Origin: Rouxiella aceris
GTDB lineage: Bacteria; Pseudomonadota; Gammaproteobacteria; Enterobacterales; Enterobacteriaceae
Assembly (NCBI RefSeq): GCF_012933545.1
Contig: NZ_JAADJU010000017.1
Span: 27,209 to 91,208 of the forward strand
Length of the DNA: 64,000 bases
Direction: 5' to 3'
Part shown: positions 18,032 to 27,331 of the stretch, piece after piece
Layout: each line of letters begins with the position of its first letter
How positions within the stretch are numbered: position 1 is the first letter of the stretch
Notes under the pieces: generated by a model
Database searches by the model: none
Told to the model about the DNA's origin: nothing
What the model saw: only the letters and a program-made list of their open reading frames with translations
Translations under genes and position numbers: made by a program

Positions 18032-18867
18032 AAAAGCAATCGCGTATTGTGCTGCGCTATCTCGCCGCGCTGGTATTGGCGGTAACCATCTTGGCGCCGA
18101 TGCTGTGGCTGTTTTTAATGAGCGTCAGCAGTAGCAGCGATCTGGCCCGCGTACCGCTAAAATGGATCCCAGATCGTTGGGATTTCAGTCGTTACCTCAG
18201 TCTGTTAACCCTTGAAGCCGGGCAGCCCGGCGCGCTGTTTCTGCACGCACTGGGCAACAGTCTGCTGGTCGCCTGTGGCGCGACCCTGATCTCGCTGTTA
18301 CTGGCGATCCCGGCAGCGTTTAGTTTTTCCCGCTACCCCGGGCGCGAGGGCTGGCTGTATGGCAGTCTGGCCATTTATATGGTGCCACCGGTTGCCTTTG
18401 TATTGCCGCTCTATTTTATCCTTGAACAAATCAGCCTGCTTAATACGCATCTCGGGCTGATCCTGGTCTATTGCTCAATGATCCTGCCGTTTCTCACCTG
18501 GATGTTGAAAAACCAGTTCGACGCCCTGCCGCTGGATATCGAACAAGCTGCGCGTCTGGACGGACTGCGCTACTGGCAGGTGTTGCTGCGCATCACCCTG
18601 CCGCTGGCCAAACCGGCGTTGGGTGCCTCGGCGATGTTTGGCTGGCTGCTGGCCTGGGATGAATTTTTCTATGCCTTGCTGTTTACCAACAATATCGATG
18701 CCCAGACGCTGCCGGTAACCATTGCCGGTTTTACCGCCGGACGGGCAACGGATGATGGCCTGATTGCCGCCGTGGGGATCCTCGCCGCCGTACCACCGTT
18801 ATTTATTGCTTTATGGCTACAGAAAACCCTGGTCAGCGGCCTGACCAGCGGTGGTAGCAAAGGCTGA
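18028..18867 (+). CDS. Sugar ABC transporter permease (MalG/UgpE type)
   Basis: The second inner-membrane permease, 279 residues, six hydrophobic segments. The EAA loop, EQAARLDGLRYWQVLLRITL, lies near residue 171. It forms a heterodimeric channel with the preceding permease. Its start overlaps that gene by 4 bp. The C-terminal helix ends LQKTLVSGLTSGGSKG, which is the usual MalG-type tail (LVxGLTxGAVKG) that inserts into the ATPase dimer. Confidence 0.92.
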   Translation: MKKQSRIVLRYLAALVLAVTILAPMLWLFLMSVSSSSDLARVPLKWIPDRWDFSRYLSLLTLEAGQPGALFLHALGNSLLVACGATLISLLLAIPAAFSFSRYPGREGWLYGSLAIYMVPPVAFVLPLYFILEQISLLNTHLGLILVYCSMILPFLTWMLKNQFDALPLDIEQAARLDGLRYWQVLLRITLPLAKPALGASAMFGWLLAWDEFFYALLFTNNIDAQTLPVTIAGFTAGRATDDGLIAAVGILAAVPPLFIALWLQKTLVSGLTSGGSKG

Positions 18868-18896
18868 TATCCCTCATGCAGAGAAATGAGAATTGT

Positions 18897-19865
18897 ATGA
18901 ATAAACCTGAAACTCAGGCCACGCTCTATGTCGTCGGTAATCTGAACGTTGATTTAATTATGAGTACGCTGCAGCAGTGGCCGCAGAAAGGGACCGAAGC
19001 CATGCTGGAAAGCAGCTCACTGCGCCCCGGCGGCTCGGCAGGTAACTGCGCGTTGGCGCTGGCCGCCCTTGGCACCCCGCATCGTCTGGTGGCCAATCAG
19101 GGAAAGGATCAGTTTACCCCCTGGCTGGCAGAACTGTTTGCCGCAAGCGCCGAACACTGGCCGCAATATGCCTGTGAGACCTCGCTGACCTTTGGCGTGA
19201 CTCACCCCGACCATGAGCGAACTTTTTTCAGTAATCAGGGGCATATTGTGCGTCTGACCCGACAGGATGTGCTGCAACAATTACCCTTGACTGCCAGGCA
19301 AGACGACTGGGTCTTGCTGTGCGGCACCTTTTTATGTACGGCGTTATTTAGCGACTACCCGCTGTTACTGGCTGAACTGAAACAGCGCGGCTATCAGGTC
19401 GCCGTTGACAGTGGCTGGCCTCCGCAGGGTTGGAGCGACTCACTGCGTCAGCAGATTTACCCCTGGCTAAGGTATTGCGATGCGCTGCTGCTTAACGAAG
19501 TAGAAACCTGTGGGGTCGGCGATAGCGATAGTCTGCCCACCGCCGCTGCCCGACTGCTGGCCATGATGCCGGTCAATGCCCGCTGTGTGGTCAAATGTGG
19601 TGCTGACGGCGCGCACTGCTGGTCTGGCGAGCAGCACCTGCATCAGGCAGCCGAAACCCTGCAGGTTGTCGATACCATTGGCGCAGGCGACAGCTTTAAC
19701 GCGGGCTATCTGTCGGCACTAATCTACGGACAGGACGCGGCCACCGCGCTGCAATGGGGCATTCGAGTCGCCAGCGCAGCCATCAGCAGCTCTCCGCGTC
19801 ACTATGCGGACTGGCAAACACTGTTTGGCTGCGCGCAGCAGGCCGACAATCAGGAGACAAAATAA
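18897..19865 (+). CDS. PfkB-family carbohydrate kinase
   Basis: A cytoplasmic ribokinase-fold kinase of about 322 residues. PfkB signature 1 is seen near the N-terminus as VVGNLNVDLIM and GGSAGNCALALAALG. Signature 2, DTIGAGDSFNAGYLSALIYG (about residue 263), carries the catalytic aspartate and anion hole GAGD. It lies inside the ABC operon and probably phosphorylates the imported sugar or polyol. An in-frame ATG at 18876 exists. The ATG at 18897 has GAGA at normal spacing and the conserved domain begins soon after it. The gene ends exactly where the ATPase gene begins. Confidence 0.9.
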   Translation: MNKPETQATLYVVGNLNVDLIMSTLQQWPQKGTEAMLESSSLRPGGSAGNCALALAALGTPHRLVANQGKDQFTPWLAELFAASAEHWPQYACETSLTFGVTHPDHERTFFSNQGHIVRLTRQDVLQQLPLTARQDDWVLLCGTFLCTALFSDYPLLLAELKQRGYQVAVDSGWPPQGWSDSLRQQIYPWLRYCDALLLNEVETCGVGDSDSLPTAAARLLAMMPVNARCVVKCGADGAHCWSGEQHLHQAAETLQVVDTIGAGDSFNAGYLSALIYGQDAATALQWGIRVASAAISSSPRHYADWQTLFGCAQQADNQETK

Positions 19866-20954
19866 ATGGCGAGTGTTGAACTGGTTCGCGTGGCCAAAAA
19901 TTACGGCAAACATCAGGTATTGAAGCCCCTCGATCTGACCATCAGCGACGGCAGTTTCACTGTCCTGGTCGGCCCCTCCGGCTGTGGCAAGTCTACCTTG
20001 CTGCGCCTGCTGGCAGGGTTGGAGTCGGTTTCAGATGGCGATATCTTGCTGGATAAGCAGCAGATTAACGATCTCGATCCGGCCGATCGGGATATTGCCA
20101 TGGTATTCCAAAGCTATGCGCTCTACCCCCATCTGACGGTGGAAGAAAATATGGCCTTTCATATGCAGGTCAAGCGAGTACCCAAAGCGCAGCAACAGGC
20201 CAAGGTATTGCAGGCGGCGAAAGTGCTGGCCATTGATCATCTGCTAAAACGCCTGCCGAAAGATCTCTCCGGTGGACAGCGCCAGCGCGTCGCCATGGGT
20301 CGGGCGTTAGTGCGCAGTCCAAAGGTGTTCCTGTTTGATGAGCCATTGTCCAATCTCGATGCCCAGTTGCGTATGGAACTGCGGGCGGAGATTAAATCGG
20401 TACATCAACAGTTTCGTACCACAACCGTCTATGTCACTCATGATCAAATCGAGGCCATGACGCTGGCGGACCGTATTGTGGTGATGAAAGACGGTTATAT
20501 CGTGCAACAAGGGGAACCGCTGGAGATTTACGATCGGCCGGTGAATACCTTTGTTGCCCGCTTTATCGGCTCGCCACCAATGAATCTGTTTGACGGCACC
20601 TTTGGCGAACAGGATGGCGAAATTGGTGTGCAATGCGGGGATCTGTGGTTTGCCCTGCCTAAAAAATGGCAGCAGAGCGCACAACAGGCGCAGGGCAAGG
20701 CGGTCACCTTGGGCTTGCGTCCGCACGATATTTATCTGCACGAGCATAGCAAGCAACCCCCGGCCAGGCTGCGTCTGCTGGAGGTTACCGGTGAAAGCAG
20801 CCTGATGCATATCGACTGGTGTGGTTTTCCTTTGCATGTGCAGTGCGCCGGTCGGGCGCGAGTTCAACTGGAGACGCCTCTATTGTTGGCAGCACGCAGT
20901 GAAGGGATCCATCTTTTTGACGCGGCAAGCGGGGAACGTTTGCAAGAAAGTTAA
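19866..20954 (+). CDS. Sugar ABC transporter ATPase (MalK/UgpC/MsmX type)
   Basis: The ATP-hydrolysing subunit, 362 residues. Walker A is GPSGCGKST (about residue 37), the ABC signature is LSGGQRQRVAMGRAL, Walker B is VFLFDEPLSNLDAQL and the switch histidine is in YVTHDQIEAMT. A C-terminal TOBE regulatory domain follows from about residue 235 (FIGSPPMNLFDG). It closes the operon and begins directly after the kinase stop codon. A hairpin about 90 bp downstream probably ends transcription. Confidence 0.95.
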   Translation: MASVELVRVAKNYGKHQVLKPLDLTISDGSFTVLVGPSGCGKSTLLRLLAGLESVSDGDILLDKQQINDLDPADRDIAMVFQSYALYPHLTVEENMAFHMQVKRVPKAQQQAKVLQAAKVLAIDHLLKRLPKDLSGGQRQRVAMGRALVRSPKVFLFDEPLSNLDAQLRMELRAEIKSVHQQFRTTTVYVTHDQIEAMTLADRIVVMKDGYIVQQGEPLEIYDRPVNTFVARFIGSPPMNLFDGTFGEQDGEIGVQCGDLWFALPKKWQQSAQQAQGKAVTLGLRPHDIYLHEHSKQPPARLRLLEVTGESSLMHIDWCGFPLHVQCAGRARVQLETPLLLAARSEGIHLFDAASGERLQES

Positions 20955-21043
20955 GCTCACCGCCTGTGCCAGGATCACACATTCTGTCACAGGCTGGTGG
21001 TTGACCCCTCTCCCCGATGCGCTATGCTCAAAAGCTGACTTCA

Positions 21044-21076
21044 CTTGCCGGGTAATGCCTCTGCCCGGCAAGTTTT
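21044..21076 (+). terminator. Terminator after the sugar ABC operon
   Basis: CTTGCCGGG and CCCGGCAAG form a perfect 9-bp stem with an 11-nt loop, followed by TTTT. It lies 90 bp after the ATPase stop and before the MFS gene. Confidence 0.65.
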
Positions 21077-21143
21077 GGCTTCTATTCAGGGAGTTATTAA
21101 TAGTGATTTGCCGAGTTTCCCTTTCTGTTGCGACAGCCTGCCC

Positions 21144-22604
21144 ATGAAAACACTTAGCCTGCCAGCGGGTTCTGCGCTGCCTTTATTGGTGGCTGGCGCA
21201 TTTTTTATGGAGAACCTGGATGCTACGGTAATTGTCACCGCCTTGCCCGCTATGGCACGAGCCTTTGGTGAGCATCCGGTTGATTTGAATATTGGTGTTT
21301 CGGCCTATATTTTAACGTTGACGGTGTTTATTCCGGCCAGCGGCTGGATTGCAAATCGTTTTGGCACCCGTCAGGTTTTTTCGCTGGCGATTATTCTATT
21401 CACCCTGGCTTCAGTGCTCTGTTCCATGTGTGGCAATTTACCGACTTTCACTGCCGCACGTATGTTGCAAGGTTTTGCCGGCGCGCTGATGGTGCCGGTT
21501 GGTCGGCTGGTGGTGCTGCGTAATACCGCCAAGTCGGATCTGATCCGTGCTATCGCTACCATTACCTGGCCGGGACTGGTAGCACCGATCCTTGGGCCAC
21601 CATTAGGCGGTTTTATTACTACCTATGCCTCCTGGCATTGGATTTTTATCCTCAATGTTCCTCTCGGTATTATCGCCCTGCTGTTTAGCCTTAAGCTGAT
21701 CCCCGCCGAGTCAGGAGAAAAAGGGGTGCCTTTCGATCTGTTGGGCTTTTTGCTGACCGGCGCGACCTGTTTTGGGCTGATATTTGGTCTGGATCTGTTT
21801 AATAAAGGCAGCGCGACGCTATGGTTACCGTTGAGCTGGGTAGTTACCAGTCTGCTGCTTGGCGGTCTGGCCATCAGGCACTCGAAGCATTCGGCGCATC
21901 CGCTGTTGCCGACGGTAGCCATGAAAATAAAAAGTTACGCTGTCACAGTTATTGGCGGTTCTTTATTCCGCATAGCCATTGGTGCCCTGCCTTTTATGTT
22001 GCCGCTGCTGTTTCAGTTAGGCTACGGTATGAGCGCCTTTGATGCCGGTTTGCTGGTATTGGCGGTCTTTGCCGGTAACCTGGCAATGAAACCTTTTACC
22101 TCGGCAATTTTATTTCGCTTTCCGTTCAGAACTACGCTGCTGGTCAACGGTTTTTTAAATGCGCTGACGATTGTCGCCTGCGCCTTTCTTACGCCTGCGG
22201 TACCGACAGCGCTGACGCTGATTTTATTGTTTATTAGCGGCATGACCCGCTCAATGCAGTTTACTGCGCTTAATACCCTGGCCTTTTCTCAGGTGCCGGG
22301 CACGCAAATGAGCGGTGCCAATACCTTGTTTAATACTGCCCAGCAGCTATCCTCCGGTTTGGGGATTGCCATCGGAGCGTTGACATTGCGCATTGCTGAA
22401 CACTTTGCCCCGGCAAACTCTGGCATCTCGCTGGGAAGTTTCAGGCTGGCTTTTATTCTTATCGCCATAATTGCTCTGCTGGGGATGCTGGATAGTCTCT
22501 CGCTGGGAGCCAGCGATGGGGATGAAATCCGGCGCAAAAGAAAAAAAAGTGCGGCCACGCACTCAGAATCTGATAGAACACCCGAAAAATCCACGCAACA
22601 TTAA
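21144..22604 (+). CDS. DHA2-type MFS multidrug transporter
   Basis: An inner-membrane drug/H+ antiporter of about 486 residues. The first helix region reads ENLDATVIVTALPAMARAFG, the motif D1 of the 14-helix DHA2 group, and the usual motif A between helices 2 and 3 is seen as GWIANRFGTRQVF. Motif C is represented by GPPLGGFI. The general shape resembles MdtD-like proteins. The conserved region starts at MKTLSLPAG, so the ATG at 21144 is chosen over an in-frame start at 21045, which lies in the terminator hairpin. The highly charged C-terminus (residues 460-486) is cytoplasmic. It is followed 18 bp later by an aldo/keto reductase gene, perhaps co-transcribed. Substrate unknown. Confidence 0.88.
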   Translation: MKTLSLPAGSALPLLVAGAFFMENLDATVIVTALPAMARAFGEHPVDLNIGVSAYILTLTVFIPASGWIANRFGTRQVFSLAIILFTLASVLCSMCGNLPTFTAARMLQGFAGALMVPVGRLVVLRNTAKSDLIRAIATITWPGLVAPILGPPLGGFITTYASWHWIFILNVPLGIIALLFSLKLIPAESGEKGVPFDLLGFLLTGATCFGLIFGLDLFNKGSATLWLPLSWVVTSLLLGGLAIRHSKHSAHPLLPTVAMKIKSYAVTVIGGSLFRIAIGALPFMLPLLFQLGYGMSAFDAGLLVLAVFAGNLAMKPFTSAILFRFPFRTTLLVNGFLNALTIVACAFLTPAVPTALTLILLFISGMTRSMQFTALNTLAFSQVPGTQMSGANTLFNTAQQLSSGLGIAIGALTLRIAEHFAPANSGISLGSFRLAFILIAIIALLGMLDSLSLGASDGDEIRRKRKKSAATHSESDRTPEKSTQH

Positions 22605-22622
22605 CAGGTAAGGAGACAGAAG

Positions 22623-23678
22623 ATGGAATATCGTCAACTTGGCCGTTCAGGACTCAAGGTCTCGGCCCTCAGTCTGGGAACCATGACCTTTGGTGGTCAA
22701 GGTAAATTTGCCAAAACCGGGCAAACCGATGTCGCCAACGCGCGTCGGCAAATTGCCCTCTGTCGCGAAGCAGGTATCAATTTATTTGATACTGCCGATG
22801 TCTATTCCGGCGGCTTATCCGAGGAGATCCTCGGTGAAGCCCTTGGCAAGCAGCGCAATGACGTGCTGATTGCCAGCAAAGCGCGCTTTCCGATGGGGGA
22901 TGGTCCAAACAATCGCGGCTCGTCACGTCATCATATTTTACGTGCCTGCGAAGCCAGCCTGAAACGACTGAATAGCGATCATATCGATCTCTACCAATTG
23001 CATCAGTGGGATGGTCAGACACCGCTGGAGGAAACCCTGCGCGCGCTGGAAGATTTAGTTACCAGCGGCAAGGTTCGCTATGTCGGACTCTCTAATTTTT
23101 CGGCCTGGCATGTAATGAAAACTCTTGGCGTCAGCGAAAGCAACCACTGGGTCCGTCCGGTCAGTCAACAGATCCACTATACGCTGCAGGCCCGTGAGGC
23201 AGAGTACGAACTGCTGCCGGTAAGCCACGATCAGGGGCTGGGCGTGCTGGTTTGGAGTCCGCTGGCCGGTGGATTGTTATCCGGAAAATATCGACGTAAT
23301 CAGCCACAGCCGCAAGGCACCCGCCATCTTGCCGACTGGGGAGAACCACCGGTGCGGGACGAAACCGCGCTCTATGATATTGTCGATGTGCTGGTGGAAA
23401 TAGCCGATGCTCGCGGCGTGTCGGCAGCGCAGATTGCGCTGGCATGGTTGCTGTCGAAACCGCTGGTAAGCTCAGTGATCGTCGGTGCTCGCAGTGAGGC
23501 ACAGCTGCAGGATAATCTGCAAGCTGCCCAGCTCACTCTTGCCAGTGATGAACTCGAAAGGCTGGATAAAGTCAGTCAGTTGCCACTACTCTACCCATAC
23601 TGGCACCAGGCACAAACTGCATCCGACCGTTTGTCGGCTGCGGATTTATCACTGATTGCGCCTTATTTGAAAAAATAA
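22623..23678 (+). CDS. Aldo/keto reductase
   Basis: A 351-residue NADPH-dependent reductase of the TIM-barrel AKR family. The catalytic tetrad is visible as D and Y in FDTADVYSGG (about residues 55-64), K in LIASKARF and H in LYQLHQWDG. The C-terminal nucleotide-binding part SSVIVGARSEAQLQDNL is typical of the group. AAGGAGACAGAAG precedes the ATG. It may share a transcript with the MFS gene just upstream. The substrate cannot be told from sequence. Confidence 0.92.
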   Translation: MEYRQLGRSGLKVSALSLGTMTFGGQGKFAKTGQTDVANARRQIALCREAGINLFDTADVYSGGLSEEILGEALGKQRNDVLIASKARFPMGDGPNNRGSSRHHILRACEASLKRLNSDHIDLYQLHQWDGQTPLEETLRALEDLVTSGKVRYVGLSNFSAWHVMKTLGVSESNHWVRPVSQQIHYTLQAREAEYELLPVSHDQGLGVLVWSPLAGGLLSGKYRRNQPQPQGTRHLADWGEPPVRDETALYDIVDVLVEIADARGVSAAQIALAWLLSKPLVSSVIVGARSEAQLQDNLQAAQLTLASDELERLDKVSQLPLLYPYWHQAQTASDRLSAADLSLIAPYLKK

Positions 23679-23768
23679 AGCGGCAGCCGGCAACGCGATG
23701 CCCTAACCCTAACCTGATGTTGTAAACTTTACCCTGCCAGCAGGGCTTATTATTAAAGGAATGCAGAG

Positions 23769-24518
23769 ATGATTATTTTTGTTACCGGCGCGACAGCCGG
23801 ATTTGGTGCCGCAATTGCGCGTAAATTTGTTAATGCCGGTCATCAGGTGATTGCTACGGGACGACGTATAGAACGTCTGCAAGCGTTAAAAACCGAGCTG
23901 GGTGACGCATTACACATCGTGCAACTGGATGTGACCGAGCGTGCATCTGTCGAGCAGGCTATTGCCTCATTGCCGGCTAATCTGCAAAAAATTGATGTGC
24001 TGGTCAATAATGCCGGTCTGGCATTGGGAATGGAGACCGCCGATAAAGCCTCTCTTGATGACTGGGAAACGATGATCGATACCAATACCAAAGGCCTGGT
24101 CTATATGACACGCGCACTGTTGCCGGGAATGGTTGCCCGCAATGTTGGTCATGTGATCAATATCGGCTCCACCGCCGGCAACTGGCCGTACGCTGGCGGC
24201 AATGTGTATGGCGCGACCAAAGCCTTTGTACGTCAGTTCAGCCTTAATCTGCGCACCGATCTGTTTGGTACCAAGGTGCGGGTGACCAATATCGAACCGG
24301 GCCTGTGCGGTGGTACCGAGTTTTCCAGCGTACGCTTTAAAGGTGACGAAGAGAAAGTGGGTCAGACTTATGACAAAACCGACCCATTGACCGCCGAAGA
24401 CATTGCCGAATCGGTGTTTTGGGTTGCCACACTGCCTGCCCATGTCAATATCAACACCCTGGAGATGATGCCAGTCAATCAATCTCTTGCCGGTCTGCGC
24501 GTGCATCGCGACGCATAA
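23769..24518 (+). CDS. ydfG: NADP-dependent 3-hydroxy acid dehydrogenase YdfG
   Basis: A classical short-chain dehydrogenase of 249 residues, one longer than E. coli YdfG. YdfG oxidises L-allo-threonine, serine and 3-hydroxypropionate (malonic semialdehyde reduction) with NADP. The cofactor loop is GATAGFG (residues 7-13), the structural NNAG motif is present, and the catalytic set is S in INIGSTAG with YGATK. The long segment GGNVYGATKAFVRQFSLNL is the same as in E. coli. AAAGGA lies before the ATG. A strong terminator follows. It opens a stretch in K-12-like order (ydfG, ynfA, ynfB, ynfD). Confidence 0.95.
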   Translation: MIIFVTGATAGFGAAIARKFVNAGHQVIATGRRIERLQALKTELGDALHIVQLDVTERASVEQAIASLPANLQKIDVLVNNAGLALGMETADKASLDDWETMIDTNTKGLVYMTRALLPGMVARNVGHVINIGSTAGNWPYAGGNVYGATKAFVRQFSLNLRTDLFGTKVRVTNIEPGLCGGTEFSSVRFKGDEEKVGQTYDKTDPLTAEDIAESVFWVATLPAHVNINTLEMMPVNQSLAGLRVHRDA

Positions 24519-24536
24519 TTCTCTGCTGACTTTCTC

Positions 24537-24568
24537 AGGCACTGCCCCCCGCAGTGCCTTTTTATTTT
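24537..24568 (+). terminator. Terminator after ydfG
   Basis: AGGCACTGC and GCAGTGCCT form a perfect 9-bp stem around a CCCCC loop, followed by TTTTATTTT. It is a canonical rho-independent terminator 18 bp after the ydfG stop. Confidence 0.85.
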
Positions 24569-24589
24569 AGGGGGTACCGCCAGCAATGA

Positions 24590-24913
24590 TTAAGATTTCC
24601 AGCCGGAAATAATAATCAACATGCCCAGCAATGCAATAGCCGCCCCCAACCAGTCGGTGGTGGCCAGTTTTACGCCATCGACATAACGTAGCCACAGCAG
24701 TGCCGTCATTACATAAACTCCGCCATAGGCGGCATAAACTCTGCCGCTGGCAGCCGGATGCAGGGTTAATAACCAGACAAATAGCGCCAGGCTGGCCGCA
24801 GCCGGAAGCAATAACCCAATACTCGCGCCTTTGCGTAACCACAGGTAGGGCAAAAAACAGCCCATAATTTCTGCCAATGCGGTGGCAAAAAAAAGCAGCG
24901 TGGTTTTAAGCAT
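24590..24913 (-). CDS. ynfA: YnfA family membrane protein
   Basis: A small inner-membrane protein of 107 residues with four hydrophobic helices, as in E. coli YnfA (108 residues, UPF0060). Recognisable parts are [19 protein letters not shown] and [19 protein letters not shown]. The family is fused to or distantly related to small multidrug resistance proteins, and some members have been linked to export of cationic compounds. GAGAGAAAG precedes the ATG. It is convergent with ydfG and divergent from ynfB, as in K-12. Confidence 0.92.
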   Translation of the reverse strand: MLKTTLLFFATALAEIMGCFLPYLWLRKGASIGLLLPAAASLALFVWLLTLHPAASGRVYAAYGGVYVMTALLWLRYVDGVKLATTDWLGAAIALLGMLIIISGWKS

Positions 24914-25041
24914 CTTTCTCTCTCATGTCTATAGTTCAATGATTAATCAACCGGCCAAACGCGAGCAGATGACGTTGTTGGCCAGGATGTTATAATTCCG
25001 CTAATCGCGCGCGCGATTTGTAAACTTATAAGGATGAACCA

Positions 25042-25410
25042 ATGAATACAACAGTTACCTCTCGACTGCTACGTCGCATGCTACCCGTCGCTTTTCTGGT
25101 CCTTGCCGGAAGCTGGCAGGTTGCAGCCCATGCCGAAACGAACTGTGCCGGTGGCACCTGCGTATTTGGCGGGTCAAGCAACAATGCTGCTTCTAACGAA
25201 GATGCCCGCCAAAGCAAAGAGCAATGGAATGCCACTCGCACCCTGCGTGAACAGAAAATCAATCGTCAAATCAAAGACAATGCCAAGTACGATCGTACCC
25301 TCGAACTCCATGACAGATGTAATGCCAGTCCAAACGTTAATGCCTATTGGGAAGCAAAAACCGAGCGCTGTCTTGACCGCAGAACCGGTCGTGAAATGCT
25401 GGCACCTTAA
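25042..25410 (+). CDS. ynfB: DUF1283 (UPF0482) periplasmic protein YnfB
   Basis: A 122-residue exported protein of unknown function. A signal peptide covers about residues 1-31 (basic RLLRR, hydrophobic core, cleavage near AHA-ET). The mature part has KEQWNATRTLREQKINRQ and NVNAYWEAKTERCLDRRTGR, both close to E. coli YnfB. Four cysteines in the mature protein could form two disulfides. ATAAGGATGAACC lies before the ATG. The context next to ynfA supports the name. Confidence 0.88.
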   Translation: MNTTVTSRLLRRMLPVAFLVLAGSWQVAAHAETNCAGGTCVFGGSSNNAASNEDARQSKEQWNATRTLREQKINRQIKDNAKYDRTLELHDRCNASPNVNAYWEAKTERCLDRRTGREMLAP

Positions 25411-25480
25411 TAACCGCCCTGCCGGGATGGTATTTAGCTGCTAAACTTGGCGTTCAAGCTTTTCAAAAAAGGACGAAATC

Positions 25481-25780
25481 ATGAACAAGACTCTGCTGGT
25501 CGGCTTGGCTGTTTTAACGCTGTCACCCTTGGCGGCCATCGCCTCCTGCGACAGCGTTAAAGCGGATATTACCAAGAAAATTGTGGCTAACGGCGTGCCT
25601 GAATCCGGTTTTAAATTGGATATCGTGGCCAACGATCAGGCTGATAAAGCTGGCGGTCAGGTGGTCGGTCATTGCGATAATGACACGCAAAAAATTGTCT
25701 ACAGCAAATTAGCAGATGGCTCTGACGAGACGTCAGCCAGTCCTAAAACTGGCAGCAGCCAGGATGCCACAGCGCAATAA
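25481..25780 (+). CDS. ynfD: DUF1161 exported protein YnfD
   Basis: A small exported protein of 99 residues, function unknown. A signal peptide of about 21 residues ends near AIA-SC. The DUF1161 core is CDSVKADITKKIVANGVPES, followed by VVGHCDNDTQKIVY with two conserved cysteines. The C-terminal 20 residues are polar and low in complexity. AAAAGGACGAAATC precedes the ATG. It lies 70 bp after ynfB. In K-12 speG and ynfC lie between these two genes; both are absent here. Confidence 0.88.
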   Translation: MNKTLLVGLAVLTLSPLAAIASCDSVKADITKKIVANGVPESGFKLDIVANDQADKAGGQVVGHCDNDTQKIVYSKLADGSDETSASPKTGSSQDATAQ

Positions 25781-25805
25781 GCGGTCGTTGTCTTATATTT
25801 GAAAA

Positions 25806-25834
25806 GGCGTAAACCTTGCGGTTTGCGCCTTTTT
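25806..25834 (+). terminator. Terminator after ynfD
   Basis: GGCGTAAACC and GGTTTGCGCC form a 10-bp stem (one T-G pair) around a TTGC loop, followed by TTTTT. It also faces the end of the convergent MFS gene. Confidence 0.8.
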
Positions 25835-25855
25835 CTTTGCCCCCACCCGCACCAG

Positions 25856-27283
25856 TTATTTACCGGCGATAGGCCGATGCCCTGCCGGAATAAGCCAGGC
25901 CGCGCCAAAGGTTAAAAAAGAGACCCCGGCGGCAAGAATAAACACCCAGTGCAACGAAAGTGATACCTGTTCGACCAGCGTTGTTAGCTGTACGGCTGAT
26001 AACTGCTGTCGCTGTGACTTCTCCATCAGCATTTGTACCGGATCGCCAAAAGTCGGCAAACGGTGGTGCAAATTGGCATTAAGCATAGCGCCAAGCATCG
26101 CCGTTCCCAGGGCAGAGCCCAGCATACGGGTAAACAAGGTGGAGGCGGTGGCAATCCCGCGAACTGAGGTAGCCACCGAGTTCTGTACCGACACCAAAAA
26201 GGTGGTATTGCACAGTCCCATGCCGGCCCCAATCATAAAGGCTGCGATTCTAGCCCACCACAACCCAGAATTCGGTGTCAGCAACAAAAGCGTCAAACTG
26301 CCCAGGACCAATAATACTGCCCCTGACAGCAGGGTAAAACGGTAGGAGAACGCCTGCATCAAATTGCCACTTAGCGTACTTGCCAAAGGCCAGCCCAGCG
26401 ACATTAATGCCAGCGTGGTCCCCGCCTGCAATGGGGTCCCCCCCATCACTCCCTGTACATAGGTGGGCAAGAAGGCGCTAATGCCCATCATGGTCGCGCC
26501 GATCACCAGGCCGCCGATATTACCGGCTACCACGACCTTATTTTGCCATAGTGTCAAAGGAAACAGCGGTTCAAGGGCTTTACGCTCCTGGCGAACCAAT
26601 AACAGGGTGGCGACCACTGACAGCAGGATCAGCAGCACAGAGTAGTAACCCAGTGACTCCGCCTGTAGCAAAGCCAGCAACAGCGCAGCAACCGCTAATG
26701 ACAGCAGCGCTGTACTGATCAAATCGAGCGAGTGGGACTTTCTGCGCTCATCGACGGGTAAATAGCGAGCCAATATGCACATGGCGATAATGCCAATCGG
26801 TACGTTAATCCAGAACACAATGTTCCAGTGAAAATGCTGAACAATAAAAGCACCCAGCAGTGGCCCAACGATAGCGGAAATTCCCCAGACACTGGCCAGG
26901 TAGCCCTGGGCTTTTCCTCGCTCATGCGGACCATAGATATTGGCGATCAGCGTGGTCGCAACGGGAGTTATTGCCCCGGCCCCCAAACCCTGTAATGCGC
27001 GGAAAGCGATCATCCATATTAGTGAGGGGGCAAAACCACAGAGCACTGACCCGCCTAAAAACAGCAGTGTGCCAATGAAAAACATGTGACGACAGCCATA
27101 GAGATCGGCGAGACGGCCATAAATAGGCACAGTGATGGCCTGGGTCAGCAGATAGATGGCAAAGACCCAGCCCAGCAGACTGAAACCACCGAGATCGGCG
27201 ATAATCGTTGGCATTGCGGTGGCGACAATAGTCACTTCAACGGCCGCCATAAACATTGATAGCATGCAGGCAATCAGTATCAA
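25856..27283 (-). CDS. DHA2-type MFS exporter downstream of penicillin acylase
   Basis: A 14-helix type drug/H+ antiporter. The DHA2 motif is VEVTIVATAMPTIIADLGGF, motif A is GRLADLYGCRHMFF and motif C-like sequence is AIVGPLLGAFI. Coordinates begin at a TTG, the first conventional start codon in frame. The true start is more likely an ATC at 27332-27334, because AAGGAG lies exactly 7 bp before it and no ATG, GTG or TTG fits that ribosome site. That would add 17 residues (ASNTLPDTPVDNRHRP after the start), like the N-termini of relatives, giving 492 residues. It follows pac by about 45 bp on the same strand and is probably co-transcribed, perhaps exporting a product or substrate of the acylase. 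Substrate unknown. Confidence 0.88.
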   Translation of the reverse strand: MILIACMLSMFMAAVEVTIVATAMPTIIADLGGFSLLGWVFAIYLLTQAITVPIYGRLADLYGCRHMFFIGTLLFLGGSVLCGFAPSLIWMIAFRALQGLGAGAITPVATTLIANIYGPHERGKAQGYLASVWGISAIVGPLLGAFIVQHFHWNIVFWINVPIGIIAMCILARYLPVDERRKSHSLDLISTALLSLAVAALLLALLQAESLGYYSVLLILLSVVATLLLVRQERKALEPLFPLTLWQNKVVVAGNIGGLVIGATMMGISAFLPTYVQGVMGGTPLQAGTTLALMSLGWPLASTLSGNLMQAFSYRFTLLSGAVLLVLGSLTLLLLTPNSGLWWARIAAFMIGAGMGLCNTTFLVSVQNSVATSVRGIATASTLFTRMLGSALGTAMLGAMLNANLHHRLPTFGDPVQMLMEKSQRQQLSAVQLTTLVEQVSLSLHWVFILAAGVSFLTFGAAWLIPAGHRPIAGK

Positions 27284-27331
27284 CGGACGATGACGATTGT
27301 CGACCGGCGTATCGGGTAAGGTATTGCTGGC

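Noticed and set aside
23715..23731. Second Ter-like sequence, ATGTTGTAA in the gap before ydfG
   Set aside because: Only nine core bases match. The following CTAA of the Ter consensus is replaced by ACTTT, so Tus binding is doubtful.
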